This document shows positions 39,882 through 51,018 of a stretch of DNA of 64,000 nucleotides, in pieces. Every line of letters starts with the position of its first letter. Positions within the stretch are counted from its first letter, which is position 1. Position numbers and translations under genes: made by a program. A model generated the notes under the pieces. It worked only from the letters and a program-made list of their open reading frames with translations. It was not told the origin of the DNA and made no database searches. The stretch is taken from positions 124,001-188,000 of the forward strand of contig NZ_CP042434.1 of the NCBI RefSeq assembly GCF_007971385.1, read 5' to 3'. Source of the DNA: Arachidicoccus ginsenosidivorans. Lineage in GTDB: Bacteria > Bacteroidota > Bacteroidia > Chitinophagales > Chitinophagaceae.

Positions 39882-42800
39882 CTATTTTAATCGTCGCTTT
39901 TTTTTATCAATATGCGCATAAACATTATTGAATATGACAGGGAATACCAGGAGTGAAAAGATAGTAGCACAGATAAGGCCACCTATAACAACTCTAGCCA
40001 GTGGCCTCGCACTCTCAGAGCCAATACCTGTGGCCATGGCAGCAGGAAGAAGTCCAATAATTGCCATTAGTGCTGTCATCAGTACCGGTCTGCAAAGGAC
40101 GCTAACCCCTTTATGAATGGCTTGGGATAGTGGCAGCCGAATCCCACTTTCTTTGTGTTCAAGGTTGTCTTTAAAAGCTGATATCAAAAGAACGCCTTCT
40201 AATATGCATATGCCGAACAAGGCGATAAATCCTATCCCTGCTGAGATACTAAAATTGGTACCTGTAAGCAGTAACATCAATATGCCTCCTACCAGTGCAA
40301 AGGGGACGTTGAGGAAAACCAATCCTGCATCTTTAAAATTACCAAACATGACAAATAATAACAGGAATATCAATAGTAAACTAATGGGCACCACTTGGGC
40401 CAATCTGTGTTGGGCGCGTTGTTGGTTCTCAAAGTCCCCTTGCCATATGAGTGAATAATCTTTATTTAGATGGATTTGTTTGCTGACTTGGCGCCTGGCT
40501 TCATTTATAGCACTACCCATATCTCTGCCTCTGACGGAGAATTTAACGGCAGCATAACGCTCATGATCATCTCTAAAGATAAGTGTTGGCCCAATGGTTG
40601 TTTTTAGGGTGGCGATTTCATGCAGAGGAATCTGAACCCCAGACATGGAAGGCACTAATACATTGCTGATCATATTTAGATCGTTTCGATAGGACTGCGG
40701 GAAGCGGATACGAATATCAAATTTTCTGATCCCCTGATACAGTTCGGTGGCGGCCTTTCCGCCAATGGCTGTTTCTATTACTGCGTTGGCCTCAGCCGTG
40801 GTAATCCCGTATATGGCCATTTTTGTCTGGTCTAACTCTATTTGCAACTGAGGCTGACCAATATTTTTAATAGCGCCTACATCTGTAATGCCATCAATCT
40901 GTTTCAATATTGCGGCAATTTGTGCACATTGTTGTTCCATATAGGGTAAAGAGTCTCCATAAATCTTCGCTACAATAGACCCTTTCACTCCTGACACAGC
41001 CTCTTCCACATTGTCCATAATGGGCTGGGAAAATTCAGTTCTATGCCGGGAATAACGGCTAATGACTGATGCATATGATCAATAAGTTGATCCAGGCTTT
41101 CGCCGCTTTTCCAGTCTTTTTGACTATAGAGGGCCACGTCACATTCAATATTATAAAACCCCGTTACATCGGTACCATCGTCTGGTCTGCCAGTCTGAGA
41201 GACTACTTTTTTAACTTCAGGAAAAGCCATGAGCTTTTGACGAATCTCATCTGCCACATTTTTTGATTTTCCAAGTGCTACGCTATATGGCAAAGAGGCT
41301 CGTATCCATAATGACCCTTCATTGAGCTCTGGCATAAACTCCGTTCCCAGGAACTTAAAGCTGAATAGTCCTGCCACCATAATGATTATGGAAAGAATAA
41401 AAGTCAATCGCTTGTTTTTAAGCGTAATATGAAATGCACGCATGATAGCAGCGGTAAGAAAACCTACTATCGGATTATGTTTCTCCCGAACATTTTTATT
41501 TAATAAGACACCTACCATCACGGGTACCAGGGTAAGGGTAAAGATCAAAGCGCCTAACAGGGCGAAACCTAATGTATAAGCCAGTGGCGAGAACATCTTT
41601 CCCTCCACTTTTTGGAAAGCAAAAATGGGCAACAGTGCTGTTATAATAATGAGTTTGGAAAAGAAAATGGCTTTACCCAATTTTGCCCCTTTTTTCTTGA
41701 TCAGACTCATTTTTGCCAGCTTATTGAACCTTTCCATGCCTATTTCCCGGGCTTTCTGATCCATTATAACAAATAGTCCTTCGACCATCACGACAGCACC
41801 ATCAATGATTATCCCAAAATCAATAGCTCCCATTGAAAGCAAATTAGCCGGCATGCCCATTAACCGCAGGCAGATGAAGGCAAATAAAAGCGATAAGGGA
41901 ATAATAATGGAGACGATTAAAGTCGTCCGCCAGTTAAACATAAAAACAGAGACAATAATCGTTACCAGCAGCATGCCTTCAATTAGGTTATGAAGTACTG
42001 TATGGGTCGCTAAATTCACCAGATCTTCTCTATCATAAAAGGGATTTATCTTAACACCGGCAGGTAGTTTTTTACTATTTAATTCTTTTATTTTAGTTTT
42101 CAATAAGGGAATAATATCTTCTGGATTCTCTCCTCTTCTCATTAATACGATGCCTTCTACGGCATCGTCATTATTGACTGTACCCAGCCGCTTGCCCATA
42201 GAATCAATGGCATCCGTCCGCCCCACAGCACCAAGTCTGGGTAAATGTGCTATAACGACATTTGCGATATCTCCTATAACGACCGGTACGCCATTTATAT
42301 TGGTTACGGTAATATTTTTGATTTCGTCAATGTTATTAATCAGGCCAATTCCTCTGACCACATATGCCTGATCATTTTTTTCAATCATATCACCACCAAT
42401 ATTGATATTACTACTGGCCACGGCGTCATATACGTTGAGTAGATTGATCCCTAAGCTTTTTATTTTCTCCGGTTGCACTTGAATCTCCAGGGTCTTTACC
42501 ATACCGCCAAAGGCGGTTACATCCGCCACGCCAGGCACAGATCTAAGTTCCCGGTCAATAACCCAATCCTGAATAGTTTTGAGCTCCATGGGGCCATAGA
42601 CGCTGCTTTTAAGCGTATACCTGAAGATTTCTCCTGTGGGTCCTGTAGGTGGTTGTATAGCAGGCTTTACACTATTTGGTAAATCAGCATTCCCAATTAA
42701 ATTACCTATTTGAATACGGGCATCTTTATCGGTTACATGATCGTCAAAAGTTACTTTTACGGTGGACAAGCCAAAAATACTGGTACTTCTGATATGTACT

Positions 42801-43045
42801 TTTTGCTGGGCAGCATTTAAGGCAATCTCAATGGGAATGGTCACAAACTTTTCTACTTCCTCTGCACTTCTGCCGGGCCATTGGGATATAATGGTGACAC
42901 TTGTATTGGTGACGTCAGGAAAGGCATCGATCGGCGTATTTTTAAAGCTGACAATGCCAACTATAACTAATAATACAACCAGAAAAAATGTAAAGTATTT
43001 GTATTTAAGCGAAGTGCCTATAATAGCTTTTATTAATTTATTCAT
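39882..43045 (-). CDS. czcA: CzcA/CusA-family heavy-metal RND efflux pump, one-base frameshift
   Basis: Inner-membrane proton-driven metal exporter, about 1054 residues after correction. First transmembrane helix near 18-33, porter loops, DFGIIIDGAVVMVEG near 409-423 in TM4 (the proton-relay motif; DFG and DGAV favour a divalent-metal pump rather than Cu/Ag), and TM segments to GRVV-type ends. The motif ends VEG where VEN is usual. At AAAA (41030-41033) one T is missing in the gene: restoring it reads GIELNFSQPIMDNVEEAVSG. Membrane-fusion and outer-membrane partners follow upstream in the same operon. Confidence 0.92.
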
Positions 43046-43159
43046 TTGCTTAATTTATAATGGAGCCGATCAATAATGTTTGGAAATAAATTTTGGCAAC
43101 TGCTTTTTTGTTCCGATTTTCAGTCATTTTCTTGCTTGTCTTTTTCCCATTACTTTACA

Positions 43160-44298
43160 TTATTGCAATAAAGCATTATATAACAGTAGCTGATCCTTTG
43201 TAACTATGATTTCTGAAGGACTTAGTCCGGTTTTGATATAGGTCGTATTGCCCTGGGAGAGGCTTGGAAGCACCTCCCGAATTGACAGGCTATCACCGCC
43301 ACCTTTAACCAGGACATAATAAGCATTGTTGTCAAATATGATCGCAGAGGAAGCTATAGCGATCATACTGTCCTTGCCAGGATAATGGATTTTTACGGAG
43401 GTAAACATTTCTGGTTTTAACAAGCCGTGGTTATTGTCTATTTTGATACGTGCCTGCATCGTTTTGCTGGCCGGATCTAAAAAATTATAGACCTTATCAA
43501 TGGTCCCATGAAATACTGAATCAGGATAACTTATGGAGGTGATTTCCGCCTTATACCCTTCTTTTACTTTAGGTATATCCGTTTCAAAAATATTAGCGAT
43601 CACCCAGACATCATTGATTTCAGAAATGGTGAAAAGACTTCGATTATTGTCACTGGTAATTTCCATCCCATTATTGATGTTTTTTTGAATAATATATCCG
43701 GATATGGGAGCCAGGATCTGATAAGTGGATCCTTCTCCTTTTTTGTAGATTTGAAAAAGATTCATCACTTGTGTTATTGCCGCCTGTGCTTTACTGACTT
43801 CACTTTGTGCATCTGTGACATCTTTGTCTGTGGCTAACTGAGAATTTTTTAAATCCATTTCTATCTGCAGTTTCTTTTTAGCCACAGACAAATTAGACCT
43901 GGCATCTGAGAGCTGATTTTCATAGGTGGCTATTTCTCCGCTATGTACAACAGCGAGTAATTGCCCTTTGCGGACGTAATCTCCCAATTGTACATTGACT
44001 TGAGTGGCATATCCTGTAAGGGTTGCAAATACCTGGATGAGTTTGCTGTCATCGGCAGCCACTTTCCCATTAACAGTCAACACACCTTCTACCTTCTGGT
44101 AATGGACCGTATCGAACTGTGCCTGCTTTAGCATATTGTGGCTAATTGGTAAATTAGCAGAAGTTGCTTGTAGGATATTATTTTTCTTTTCATTGTTTTC
44201 ACTGTTTTCATTCTTTTCCTTGCCAGAACAGGCGCCCAGGCTCAATAGTATTGCGAGAATAAAAAAAGAGATGCCCACTTATTTGGTGTATTTGCCAT
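43160..44298 (-). CDS. czcB: CzcB-type membrane-fusion lipoprotein, likely one-base frameshift at N terminus
   Basis: Periplasmic adaptor linking the RND pump to the outer-membrane channel, about 379 residues after correction. It has a lipobox SLGACSGK, barrel-sandwich segments (YATQVNVQLGDYVRKGQLLA; PISGYIIQKNINNGMEI), a coiled-coil hairpin near 130-180 and a beta-barrel (VWVIANIFETDIPKVKEGYK). A GTG at 44278 opens the main frame. ATG at 44298 in another frame gives MANTPNKWASLFF and joins if one A is added to A7 at 44261-44267, a better signal peptide. The start is therefore uncertain. Confidence 0.85.
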
Positions 44299-44431
44299 TA
44301 TGGATGATTAAAAATTAATTAGGATTAAAAATTGAACTTTCATTTTATGAGGCTACTTTAAATAATTTCAGGCTTATTGTTTGCTTCGGAAAACAGCACA
44401 TTGCATAATATTATTATTAATAAATGCAGGA

Positions 44432-45700
44432 TCAATGGTTTATAAAAGGCGCCCCTACGGCATATTCTAAATCGTTTAAGGCGTCATATAGTGCACTATA
44501 ATAACCGTTTTGGTCATTAAAATTATCGCTGTAACTGTTGAAAAAATCGATGAATTGCAAAAGGGTAATATTACCCTTGGTGAAATTTTGTGCTACTTTA
44601 TCAATTAAAATGCTAAATGAATCCTGAAAAGCACTGAGCGCGCCTGGCGTAAAGGCTTCTCTGTATTGCTGAAATTTATTAAAAGCACTGATAACCTGGG
44701 TTGTGATGACATTTTGTGTTTGCTGCCATTTTATTGCACTTTGCTCAATTTGCAAGCTGGCACGCCGGATATTCCCTTGATTTCTATTCCAAAAAGGAAG
44801 TTCCACTCCCATGGTAAGCCCCATATAATTGTGAACAACACTGGAGTTCTTGTCATAGATAACGCCGACATGCAAATTGGGGACGGCTAATGCTTTTTGC
44901 AGGCTGTAATTGATGGCGGCTGTTTTTTGATCAATCCCAGAGAGGCGTATTTCAGGTCTTTCCTTAAGTGCCTGCCCAATGAGTTGCTCTAGCGTTATTT
45001 CTGAGAGAACTGGGACGCTGTATTGTTTGGCTTCCATGATTGGATTAACAGGTCGCGCCGTGCCCAGCAACTGTTGTAATATCTGCTGCTGATCCATCAG
45101 GCGACTAAGCGCTGATAGATAGTCGTTTTTAAGGCTCATTTGTAGTTGAGCCAGTCGAATATAGTCTGCATGAGCCACACTGCCACTAGAGTCGGCCTTG
45201 CTATAAGCCAACACAATACGATCTAATACCAGTTGTTGCTCTTTTAATACTTTTATGGTTCTATTTTGAAAGTAATATTCAGTGAAGGCTTTGTGAAGTT
45301 CCCATTTTAAGGTGCGCATCAATTCCTCAAAGCTGGCCTCGCTGTAATCCGCATTTAATGTAGCCAATGCAATATTCTTATTGCGCTGGCCTGCTAATTT
45401 GATTACCTGGTCAATTGAATAGGCCGTTTGCCCTTGATTTCCTACACTTAATTTTGGATGTGACCAGCTATTCATGCCAAATTCTGCTGTAAATTCAGGA
45501 TTATCCCATAATCTGGCCTGTTTAATTAAGGCAGAATCTGATCGAACCTGATAACGACTGACCAACAACCGGAAGTTATTTGTAAGAAACAGGCTATCTA
45601 CCTGTTGTAAAGTCAGTTTAATGGTGTCCCTGGTTTGAGCCTGAACCCCTGTTATGAATAATAGTGAGCCTATTAATGTTAATAATATTCGCATATACAC
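44432..45700 (-). CDS. czcC: CzcC/TolC-family outer-membrane efflux channel
   Basis: A 422-residue outer-membrane efflux protein. Signal peptide to about residue 21 (LLFITGVQAQ), then two OEP-type helical repeats: LTLQQVDSLFLTNNFRLLVSR near 30 and ITLEQLIGQALKERPEIRLS near 225, with heptad-rich coils between. Length matches CzcC. It is encoded between the histidine kinase and the adaptor on the minus strand. Confidence 0.9.
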   Translation of the reverse strand: MYMRILLTLIGSLLFITGVQAQTRDTIKLTLQQVDSLFLTNNFRLLVSRYQVRSDSALIKQARLWDNPEFTAEFGMNSWSHPKLSVGNQGQTAYSIDQVIKLAGQRNKNIALATLNADYSEASFEELMRTLKWELHKAFTEYYFQNRTIKVLKEQQLVLDRIVLAYSKADSSGSVAHADYIRLAQLQMSLKNDYLSALSRLMDQQQILQQLLGTARPVNPIMEAKQYSVPVLSEITLEQLIGQALKERPEIRLSGIDQKTAAINYSLQKALAVPNLHVGVIYDKNSSVVHNYMGLTMGVELPFWNRNQGNIRRASLQIEQSAIKWQQTQNVITTQVISAFNKFQQYREAFTPGALSAFQDSFSILIDKVAQNFTKGNITLLQFIDFFNSYSDNFNDQNGYYSALYDALNDLEYAVGAPFINH

Positions 45701-45764
45701 CTACCAAAGTTGAGGTGCAAATGTGAATTTTAAGACCTTAAAAAGACCTTAAGATGGATAAAAA

Positions 45765-47195
45765 TCAACTTAAGGGCATGGATATTAGGAAAATATTTGC
45801 GCTTTGACCCGGCCTTGATTGACTAGAAAAATGCTGTTCATTGTTTTTTTGCTCGGAGAGGTGCGCGGCCACAGGCTGATCCTTGTACTCAATTTGGCCT
45901 TTATGGAGTTGGATGATTTTGTGTACCATGACCAGTCCCAGGCCAAAGCCAGCTTTCGATTTGCTATTTTGGCCCCTGAAAAAATAATTAAACAAGAATT
46001 TTTGTTCCTCGGGTTGTATAGTAGCACCGTCGTTTACAAATGTCAGATAAATGGTCTTTTTTTCGGTTTTGATTTTAATCTGGGCCTGTTTTGTCCGGCT
46101 GTATCTGACGCAATTTAACAGCAGATTCGAAAAAGCAATATGCATCAGTTTTGGATTGCAACTAGCCATTAGGCCATCTTCTGAGTCGATTTCACCTGCG
46201 AAGGAAACCTGAAATTCAAAATCGGGTGCAAGTGCGCGCACCTTTTCAATGGCATCAAAAAGCAATTCATCGATTCTGTGTGGCTTTGTAGGTGGTTGAT
46301 TACCCGTTTCTAATTTGGAGATCTCTAACAAGGCATTAATGATATCACCTAAGGAGCGTGTATCTTCTTTTTGCGCAAGAAGTAGGGCCTTGAGTTTTTC
46401 AGGATCTGTCTGTTTTTCCATTTGATCAAAATTAGACACCAAAATGGTAATGGGCGTTTTTAGCTCATGGGATATATGATGGACGGCATGGCGTTGAAAG
46501 GCAAAGGAATTGTCGAGCCGTTGCATGAGTTCATTGAAACGGGTAGCCAGGTAATTGATTTCATCTTTGGTATCTGGCACGGTGATGCCATTACTCGCGG
46601 AGCCCAATTGTATTTGATTCATTTCCCTGGCCATCTTGTTAATGGGTGAGGATATCTCCCTGGATAAGTAAAAGGTGACAATAAGGGTTATAATCGTGAT
46701 AAAAGCAAATGCACCCCATAGAATATAAGCCAAAATCCGCTTTTGCGTATAACCGAAGGTATCATAGGCTTTATAGATACCATAATAGGATTTTCCATTC
46801 ATCTGCACATAAACACCGACTACATCAAATTTCCCTTCTTTGGATTCCAACCAAGTTCTGCCAGGCCCTAGTTTACCCAATATAGAGACCGACCGATGAA
46901 TTTTGGTATCATCCAGACTGGCATAAATGAGCTGTTTGTTGCCATCAAAAAGAAGCATTTTCTCATCATATAAGTCATTGATGGTAATCCTGTCCAGGTT
47001 GTTGAGCAAGGTCTGGCTGGTCTGTTGGACTTCACCCAAAAACTTCAGCGAAAAAGTAATCTTTTCACTAAGTCGCTGCTGAAATTCCTCTCTTCTATAC
47101 GCCCCAAAAAGTGTGTAAATAATGTACAACACCAGTCCGGTTAACGCAATGGTTGTGACAGAAAAATATAGGATGATTTTATTTCTGATTTTCAT
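45765..47195 (-). CDS. Sensor histidine kinase (CusS/CzcS-like)
   Basis: A 476-residue membrane kinase. TM1 near 8-30, an extracytoplasmic sensor of about 120 residues, TM2 near 154-177, HAMP near 178-230, HisKA with phosphoacceptor His243 (HHISHELKTPI), and an ATPase domain with N box (NLLLNCVRYS) and G box (GFGLGLVMVHKI). Its ATG overlaps the response-regulator stop by 4 bp. It most likely senses periplasmic metal and controls the adjacent efflux genes, as CusS/CzcS do. Confidence 0.9.
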   Translation of the reverse strand: MKIRNKIILYFSVTTIALTGLVLYIIYTLFGAYRREEFQQRLSEKITFSLKFLGEVQQTSQTLLNNLDRITINDLYDEKMLLFDGNKQLIYASLDDTKIHRSVSILGKLGPGRTWLESKEGKFDVVGVYVQMNGKSYYGIYKAYDTFGYTQKRILAYILWGAFAFITIITLIVTFYLSREISSPINKMAREMNQIQLGSASNGITVPDTKDEINYLATRFNELMQRLDNSFAFQRHAVHHISHELKTPITILVSNFDQMEKQTDPEKLKALLLAQKEDTRSLGDIINALLEISKLETGNQPPTKPHRIDELLFDAIEKVRALAPDFEFQVSFAGEIDSEDGLMASCNPKLMHIAFSNLLLNCVRYSRTKQAQIKIKTEKKTIYLTFVNDGATIQPEEQKFLFNYFFRGQNSKSKAGFGLGLVMVHKIIQLHKGQIEYKDQPVAAHLSEQKNNEQHFSSQSRPGQSANIFLISMPLS

Positions 47196-47926
47196 ATTAT
47201 TGGCTTTGTATCTTTCTTTGACTCACTGCCCATCTCTATATAATAGCCATAACCAATTCTAGTCTTAATCAACGGTTTATCAAAGGGTTTATCAATTTTA
47301 TTGCGCAGAAAATTAATATAGACTTCAATAGTATTGGTGTTGTGATCAAAAAGACTTCCCCAGATCTCTTTGACAAGCTCTTTTTTGGAAACGGACACTC
47401 CACCTGCCTGGACCAATCTATGTAATATCTGAAATTCTCTAGGGGTCAATTCTATGGGAATCCCTGCTCTGGTTACGCGATTATCTTTGAGATCCAGTGT
47501 TAGATCTTCAATGCTGATTGTGGCTTTTATAGGAACGTCATCCAGATTGTGCCTTTTATCTGAAGCCCCTCTCCTTTTAATCAAGGACTGAACTCTTAGA
47601 GAGAGTTCCTTCATATAAAAGGGTTTGGTCAAATAATCATCTGCGCCTAGTTCAAAGCCTTGGACTTTATCCTCTAATTCATCAAATGCGGTCAAAAATA
47701 AAACAGGGGTGGTGCCTTCTTGTTGCCTGAATGCCTGACAAAGTTCAAACCCACTTTTACCCGGGAGATTAATATCTAATATTACACAATCGAAAGATTG
47801 TTCTTTTAATGCGCGCTCACCAGTCAGGCCATCTTTACACAATAGTGTTTCAAAACCTTGATCCAAAAAAGCGGTTTCTATATTTTTGCCAATTATCTGA
47901 TCGTCTTCTACAATTAAGATTCGCAT
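47192..47926 (-). CDS. OmpR-family response regulator (CusR/CzcR-like)
   Basis: A 244-residue regulator. Receiver domain with acidic pair EDD (7-9), phosphoacceptor Asp51 in VILDINLPGKSG, Thr/Lys positions LTAFDE and TKPF; winged-helix DNA-binding domain near 135-235 (ELTPREFQILHRLVQAGG; NTIEVYINFLRNKID; RIGYGYYIE). First gene of the operon with the kinase and efflux pump, so probably autoregulated. Confidence 0.92.
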   Translation of the reverse strand: MRILIVEDDQIIGKNIETAFLDQGFETLLCKDGLTGERALKEQSFDCVILDINLPGKSGFELCQAFRQQEGTTPVLFLTAFDELEDKVQGFELGADDYLTKPFYMKELSLRVQSLIKRRGASDKRHNLDDVPIKATISIEDLTLDLKDNRVTRAGIPIELTPREFQILHRLVQAGGVSVSKKELVKEIWGSLFDHNTNTIEVYINFLRNKIDKPFDKPLIKTRIGYGYYIEMGSESKKDTKPII

Positions 47927-48376
47927 GATTTACCAGTTTGCTTTTGCCAGATGAATAATATTAACTTTTCCTCTTCCGAACAAAAATCAACAATTTAATT
48001 GAACCCTCGCCATTTTTAACAACTATTTGCCGGCCCTCTTATATCCATTAAGCCGTGTTAACCTGTCGTTAATTTACCCAATCCACATTTGAATCCTATA
48101 TGAGTTTGCCCGGGTAGTTCTTAAATAAAATCCCTGCCAGGCAAGCCTGGCAGGGATACATCAAACAAAACGGAAGGGTTCAGAAGATTACTATTCTGTA
48201 TTTTTTTCTTTAGTTCTCCTTAGAATAGGCCACTATCCTCCCCACCTACAAACTGTAATTTTTAATTATTTTTAAAAAATAGCGAGATTAAAAGGATACT
48301 TAATGCAGGTACTTAAATTAAAGGTACACTAGGCTCGCCTTCTTAAACATCCAGCTTTAAAATCATTATTTCATCA
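47927..48376. other. Intergenic region with promoter and terminator
   Basis: 450 bp between the response-regulator start and the end of the DUF4198 gene. It contains the strong hairpin at 48131-48156 and must contain the efflux operon promoter. No clear -33/-7 pair or metal-box repeat was found. Confidence 0.4.
48131..48156 (-). terminator. Strong hairpin terminator of DUF4198 gene
   Basis: A perfect 12-bp stem TCCCTGCCAGGC / GCCTGGCAGGGA with a 2-nt loop, followed on the minus strand by TTTTATTTAA. It ends transcription from the DUF4198 gene about 220 bp downstream of its stop. Confidence 0.75.
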
Positions 48377-49084
48377 TTATTTCACTTCCAATACATAGGT
48401 ATGACAATGGTAATCAACCGTGTATTCCTTTCCATTAAAGGTGCCTTTGTTTTTATCTGTAAGGGTGGTTTCTATCAGATATTTTCCAGGCCAGAGGGGT
48501 GTAAAACGAGTACTTGACTGATCGTTGGTATAAAGCTTTTTGGTCCAGGTGTTGGGACTGATCACTGTAATTTCTTTATCTCCTTTCAGCTCCTGGTTTA
48601 CCAGTACAGACAAATCAATGGGTTTACCCGTTATATAACTACCGGTTTGGGGCTGCAAAGTAATTGGCAGCAATTGTTGACTAAAATCACTGGAGCTACT
48701 GCCTACCTGGACATGCGCTGCGGCCATATAATCTAATTTATACCCGTAATACACTTCACTGGCAATTTTATGCAGCACAACTTTATATAAGCCCTCTTGT
48801 TCAGGGGTAAAACTGGCAAAAAAATGATCTTTGCCGTCTTTAAATGGCAGCGTTGTTGTATTGCCATCTGGAGCGAGCAGCTGTAACTCAAACTGGCTTA
48901 AATCAGCAAACCATTCGCTGGTCTGGCTAATTTCCTCCGTACCAAACTCTCCAAAATAAACTTTCACTTCCTGGGCGGTTCCTTTTTGCCCTTGTGCGGA
49001 GGTTTCAATCCAGATGGCGTGTGCATAACTAAAGCCCAATCCTAGCATAAATAAACCAATAAAAGTCAGTATTGCTTTTTTCAT
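48377..49084 (-). CDS. DUF4198-family secreted protein
   Basis: A 235-residue exported protein. ATG at 49084 is preferred over the upstream ATG at 49141 because it begins a normal signal peptide (MKKAILTFIGLFMLGLGFSYA). The mature end starts at or beside AHAIWIET, with the His conserved in DUF4198, and the C terminus has a HCH motif (DYHCHTYVL). DUF4198 proteins are periplasmic Ig-like folds often linked to metal uptake. The gene lies next to the heavy-metal efflux operon, which supports a metal-related role. Confidence 0.75.
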   Translation of the reverse strand: MKKAILTFIGLFMLGLGFSYAHAIWIETSAQGQKGTAQEVKVYFGEFGTEEISQTSEWFADLSQFELQLLAPDGNTTTLPFKDGKDHFFASFTPEQEGLYKVVLHKIASEVYYGYKLDYMAAAHVQVGSSSSDFSQQLLPITLQPQTGSYITGKPIDLSVLVNQELKGDKEITVISPNTWTKKLYTNDQSSTRFTPLWPGKYLIETTLTDKNKGTFNGKEYTVDYHCHTYVLEVK

Positions 49085-49494
49085 AATAAAGTTTTTAAAT
49101 ATAATGGTTCTTAAAATAATGACCGGTTCGTCAAACGGCACACAGTAATTTTATATTCCTGCCGGCTGATGACGACTGTATGTTGATGACGATCCAGACA
49201 AAATTAAAGACAGACTGGTGTTATTGGTTTATCATTTTGGGAAAAAGAACACCGCTTTTGGGAATTTCTGCCTATCGGGCCTATGAAGATATTTTGTAAC
49301 AATAGCTTATGGACAAGTTGGCCGTTAAATGGTTGTTTTAAATCAGCAGTTTAACTTTAACAGCTGCAGTTTAAAAAAAAGGTACATTTTATGTAAATTG
49401 CAGAATATCAATCTAGAAACATGCGTTGTTTATTAATTATATTTTGTTAAACACCTCGGCTTTTGAGTAAAAGCACGATCAAAAAAAAATCACG
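49085..49494. other. Divergent intergenic region
   Basis: About 410 bp between divergent DUF4198 and aldehyde dehydrogenase starts. TATATTTTG near 49439 resembles a -7 box but lacks a properly spaced -33. Nothing else is recognised. Confidence 0.35.
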
Positions 49495-51018
49495 ATGCGA
49501 TCTATCAACCCCACGAACGGCAAGCATTTTAAAACATTCAAAAATGATGACTGGAATGCTGTTAAAGAAAAAATAGCTTTATCTGACAAGGCATGGCTGC
49601 ATTGGAAAACAACCAGCTTTACTGTAAGATCCCGGTTATTAAAAAATGTCGCTACTGTGCTGCTAAAAAGGAAGACCAGTCTGGCTCAACTTATGGCAAT
49701 AGAAATGGGAAAACCCTTGAAAGAGGGTGTTGCAGAAATTGAGAAATGTGCCTGGGTCTGTATGTATTATGCGCAGAACGGTGCTGCCTTTTTAGCAGAT
49801 GAACCCGTGGTAACAGATGCAGCGTTAAGTTATGTGAGCTATCAGCCCATCGGAACGGTTCTAGCAGTTATGCCCTGGAATTTCCCTTTTTGGCAGGTGT
49901 TCCGATTTATAGCACCTTCTATATTTGCGGGTAACTGTGGCCTACTCAAACATGCATCCAATGTGCCTGGCTGTGCAGTGGCCATTGAGATGGCCATGCT
50001 GGACGCTGGGTTTCCCAAGGGTGTTTTTCAAAATCTAATGGTAGGCAGTCATTTGGTAGATAAAATCATTGCCCAACCTAGCATAAAAGCAGTCACGCTT
50101 ACCGGTAGTACTGAAGCGGGGCAGGCAGTAGCTGCCAAAGCAGGCTCACTTATTAAAAAAACTGTATTGGAGCTTGGCGGTAGTGACCCCTATTTGATTC
50201 TATCTGATGCCAATTTGGAAGAGGCTGCCTCTATTTGTGCCAACAGCCGGCTGATTAACAACGGACAAAGCTGCATTGCGGCCAAACGGTTTATCGTAGA
50301 AAAAAATGTCGCTGCCAAATTCACTCAACTACTCAAACAAAACATGCAAGCAAAAGTCATGGGTGACCCTATGGATCCAGCCACTGATCTTGGCCCCATG
50401 TCCCGCATTGATCTCAGGGACCAGTTGCACAAGCAGGTCAAAGAAAATATTAAAAAAGGTGCTAAACTCATATTGGGAGGTGAGCTTCCTGAAGACCATA
50501 CAAATAATGCATTTTATCCACCGACCATACTAAGTCATGTTACTCCGGGCATGTCGGCTTATTCTGAGGAAATTTTCGGGCCTGTGGCAACCATTATTCG
50601 GGCAAAGGACTCAGAAGATGCCATCCGTATAGCTAATGATACCAGCTTTGGATTGGGCGCCGCTATATTTACCAGCAATACAAAAAAAGGGAATAAAATC
50701 GCCCGTGAACAGCTGCAGGCGGGCGCATGTTTTGTCAATAGCCTGGTCAAATCTGATCCCAGACTACCTTTTGGTGGCATTAAAATGTCTGGTTACGGTA
50801 GAGAGCTTGGCTTGCATGGCATCCATGAATTTGTCAATATCAAAACCGTTTATGTAGCGGCTAATGAAGCTCCTCAAAAAGCACACCGTCGGGCTAAATC
50901 TGCTGAGTCGCCCCAACCAGCCAAAGCCTCAAAAGCCGCCAAATCTAAACAAGGCACCGGTACTCCCAAAAAGAAAGTGCCAAAAAAGGCACCAAAACGC
51001 CAGGCGCGTAAAAGCTGA
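49495..51018 (+). CDS. NAD(P)-dependent succinate-semialdehyde-type dehydrogenase with basic tail
   Basis: A 507-residue aldehyde dehydrogenase like the Sad/YneI group, oxidising an aldehyde such as succinate semialdehyde to the acid. Catalytic Glu226 (VLELGGSDPYL) and nucleophile Cys260 (NNGQSCIAAKRF) are present, as is the substrate-site PWNFPFW near 127 and the cofactor GSTEAG near 204. The enzyme fold ends near VNIKTVYV (about residue 458). The last 47 residues are an extra tail rich in Lys, Ala and Pro (KKKVPKKAPKRQARK), like histone H1. The tail is in frame and not caused by a frame break. Function of the tail unknown. Confidence 0.9.
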   Translation: MRSINPTNGKHFKTFKNDDWNAVKEKIALSDKAWLHWKTTSFTVRSRLLKNVATVLLKRKTSLAQLMAIEMGKPLKEGVAEIEKCAWVCMYYAQNGAAFLADEPVVTDAALSYVSYQPIGTVLAVMPWNFPFWQVFRFIAPSIFAGNCGLLKHASNVPGCAVAIEMAMLDAGFPKGVFQNLMVGSHLVDKIIAQPSIKAVTLTGSTEAGQAVAAKAGSLIKKTVLELGGSDPYLILSDANLEEAASICANSRLINNGQSCIAAKRFIVEKNVAAKFTQLLKQNMQAKVMGDPMDPATDLGPMSRIDLRDQLHKQVKENIKKGAKLILGGELPEDHTNNAFYPPTILSHVTPGMSAYSEEIFGPVATIIRAKDSEDAIRIANDTSFGLGAAIFTSNTKKGNKIAREQLQAGACFVNSLVKSDPRLPFGGIKMSGYGRELGLHGIHEFVNIKTVYVAANEAPQKAHRRAKSAESPQPAKASKAAKSKQGTGTPKKKVPKKAPKRQARKS

